Of a stretch of 27,718 nucleotides of DNA, positions 26,477-27,718 are shown one piece after another. Numbering within the stretch: position 1 is the stretch's first letter; each line of letters begins with the position of its first letter. A program made the position numbers and the translations under genes. The stretch comes from Flavobacteriales bacterium (GTDB taxonomy: Bacteria; Bacteroidota; Bacteroidia; Flavobacteriales; Flavobacteriaceae): assembly GCA_002747735.1 (NCBI GenBank), contig PDQE01000073.1, forward strand, positions 1 through 27,718, given 5' to 3'. Under the pieces are notes generated by a model. That model did no database searches and was not told the DNA's origin. It was given only the letters and a program-made list of their open reading frames with translations.

Positions 26477-27325
26477 ATGCAGAGGAGAAAATTTGTAAGT
26501 AAATCTTTATTGTCGGCCGGAGGCATTCTTTCAACTCCTTATTTTTTAACTGCTTCCAAAAAAAATGTCCAACTAAAAGGACAAACATTTCCTTTAAATT
26601 TTGCTCCACATGCCGGAATGTTTAAGTACAGTGCCGGTGATGATATTATTGATCAACTCAATTTTATGTCAGGTCAAGGTTTTACCGCTTTTGAAGACAA
26701 TGGTATGCGGCAAAGGCCGGTAAAGCAACAAGAAGAAATAGCAACAACTCTTCTAAAAAATAACATGACCATGGGCGTTTTTGTAGCTCATAAAATCTAT
26801 TGGGAAGAAGCTAACTTAGCTGGTGGAAATGCTGTAAAACGTAAAGAATTTTTATCAGAAATAAAGGCTTCGGTAGAAGTGGCCAAACGAGTAAATGCCA
26901 AATGGATGACCGTGGTACCCGGCCATTTGGATTTGCATTTAAGTAAAGATTATCAAACTAAGAATGTCATAGAAACGCTGAAATACGCAGCAGAAATTTT
27001 AGAACAGCACCATTTGGTGATGGTTTTAGAACCTTTAAACTTTAGGGATCATCCTAGTATGTTCTTAAGTGAATCGCCACAGGCTTATCAGATTTGTAAG
27101 GCTGTTGACTCGCCGAGTTGTAAAATATTATTTGATGTTTATCATCAACAAGTACAGGAAGGCAATCTAATTCCCAATATTGAAAAATGTTGGGATGAAA
27201 TTGCTTATTTTCAGGTGGGCGATAATCCCGGCCGAAATGAGCCTGCCACCGGTGAGATTAACTATAAAAATGTGTTTAAGTTTATTTATGATAAAGGTTT
27301 TAAAGGCTGTAATAAATACCTATAA
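26477..27325 (+). CDS. Hydroxypyruvate-isomerase-like TIM-barrel protein, C-terminally truncated
   Basis: A 282-residue exported TIM-barrel protein of the Hyi/AP endonuclease 2 family. The twin-arginine start MQRRKFVSKS and the hydrophobic stretch to about residue 25 indicate Tat export. The barrel contains PGHLDLH (148-154), LEPLN (184-188), ILFDVYHQQ (217-225) and YFQVGDNPGRNEPATGEINY (244-263), giving the family metal ligands Glu185, Asp220 and Gln246. Normal homologues go on after the FKG strand with a GMEHG-type motif that supplies the fourth ligand, a Glu, and a final helix. Here the frame runs into NKYL and stops about where that Glu should be, so roughly 20-25 residues are missing. 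The product is probably inactive or unstable. It lies 9 nt after the DUF1080 gene; unrelated noncoding DNA follows. Confidence 0.8.
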   Translation: MQRRKFVSKSLLSAGGILSTPYFLTASKKNVQLKGQTFPLNFAPHAGMFKYSAGDDIIDQLNFMSGQGFTAFEDNGMRQRPVKQQEEIATTLLKNNMTMGVFVAHKIYWEEANLAGGNAVKRKEFLSEIKASVEVAKRVNAKWMTVVPGHLDLHLSKDYQTKNVIETLKYAAEILEQHHLVMVLEPLNFRDHPSMFLSESPQAYQICKAVDSPSCKILFDVYHQQVQEGNLIPNIEKCWDEIAYFQVGDNPGRNEPATGEINYKNVFKFIYDKGFKGCNKYL

Positions 27326-27718
27326 GCAAGTGAGTAAATTTTAATGATTTAAAAGAGTAGGTGTATGATGCGAATAGCTAAAATAGTTGTATAAACGCAA
27401 GTTCATGCACGAAGCATAGGATAGAGGTAGTTTCTTAGAAAGCATCAATAGCCACTTTGGTTTTACTTTTTTTCCTTGTCTGTGGTGACGGGAAATGCGT
27501 TGTATAAAGGGTAATCAAAAGTATATCGGGCTTAAGCCAAGTCTACCCAATGCAGATTAGCTTCAATACATTTTTTTTGGTAATGTGGTTTAATGCCCGG
27601 CTTTTGACAAGTAAATTACAGCTATAAATCCGGCATGTTACTTATAATAGACTTGGTATAAATATCCTATGTCATACGTTATCTTTTTGCCGTATAATTA
27701 ACAGTTACATATGCATCG
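27326..27718. other. Noncoding region after the truncated isomerase gene
   Basis: No reading frame with coding character is seen on either strand; the longest minus-strand frames are short and interrupted. The missing isomerase C-terminus cannot be found in any frame in the first ~100 nt, so the break at about 27310 looks like a deletion or insertion junction rather than a point mutation. Part of the region (27537-27656) resembles a degenerate copy of the palindromic element at 18109. Confidence 0.5.
27537..27656. repeat. Possible degenerate palindromic element
   Basis: CCAAGTCTA (27537-27545) and TAGACTTGG (27648-27656) are perfect 9-nt inverted repeats about 120 bp apart. The right-hand stretch 27642-27660 matches the right end of the element at 18251-18269 at 17 of 19 positions. 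ATGCC(C)GG and CCGGCAT form a further internal stem. The remaining interior shows no clear similarity, so this is either a decayed relative or chance resemblance of the ends. Confidence 0.3.

Noticed and set aside
27390..27540. Degenerate gene on the minus strand at the window end
   Set aside because: Short interrupted frames can be translated but match no family I recognise, and they do not join into one frame.

Overview
The window looks like a low-GC Bacteroidota chromosome segment, most likely from a Flavobacteriia member. The evidence is a SusC/SusD pair, many lipoproteins with a Bacteroidota-style lipobox, weak Shine-Dalgarno signals, and twin-arginine (Tat) signals on sugar-modifying enzymes. 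I see no rRNA, tRNA, CRISPR array, transposase or regulator gene.

Layout. (1) 1-2641: an upstream region with a perfect LacI-type palindrome, then a sugar-porter MFS transporter and a PfkB/fructokinase-type kinase, a monosaccharide uptake and phosphorylation pair. (2) 2950-7664: susC and susD, closed by a good intrinsic terminator. (3) 7749-16643: two homologous giant FG-GAP/VCBS-ASPIC lipoproteins, a vanadium-haloperoxidase-like lipoprotein whose start overlaps the preceding gene by 32 nt, and a membrane-anchored SRPBCC/GyrI-like gene whose C-terminus has been broken by a small deletion. (4) 16719-18107: a secreted DUF4038/GH140-like glycosidase, followed immediately by a 158-bp palindromic MITE-like element. 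(5) 18276-23193, minus strand: cytoplasmic Gfo/Idh/MocA oxidoreductase, DUF1080 lipoprotein, Tat-exported Gfo/Idh/MocA oxidoreductase and a TIM-barrel isomerase lipoprotein. (6) 23328-27325, plus strand, divergent from (5): GMC oxidoreductase, gluconate-dehydrogenase-subunit-3-like Tat protein, a second DUF1080 lipoprotein and a second TIM-barrel isomerase that is cut off at its C-terminus. (7) 27326-27718: noncoding, with a degenerate copy of one end of the palindromic element.

How the genes may work together (inference). Regions 5 and 6 look like an extracytoplasmic 3-keto-glycoside pathway. The GMC/subunit-3 complex would oxidise the C3 hydroxyl of a glycoside and pass electrons out through a predicted iron-sulphur centre. 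The DUF1080 lipoproteins would cleave the 3-keto-glycoside. The TIM-barrel proteins and the two Gfo/Idh/MocA enzymes would isomerise or reduce keto-sugar products, one enzyme outside and one inside the cytoplasm. The SusCD pair would import substrate, the GH140-like enzyme would trim branches, and the MFS transporter and kinase would take in a monosaccharide. A 25-nt motif shared by the upstream regions of two minus-strand units suggests common control. The least understood part is the SusCD - double ASPIC/VCBS - haloperoxidase block. It looks like one surface-located assembly, but its job cannot be read from sequence.
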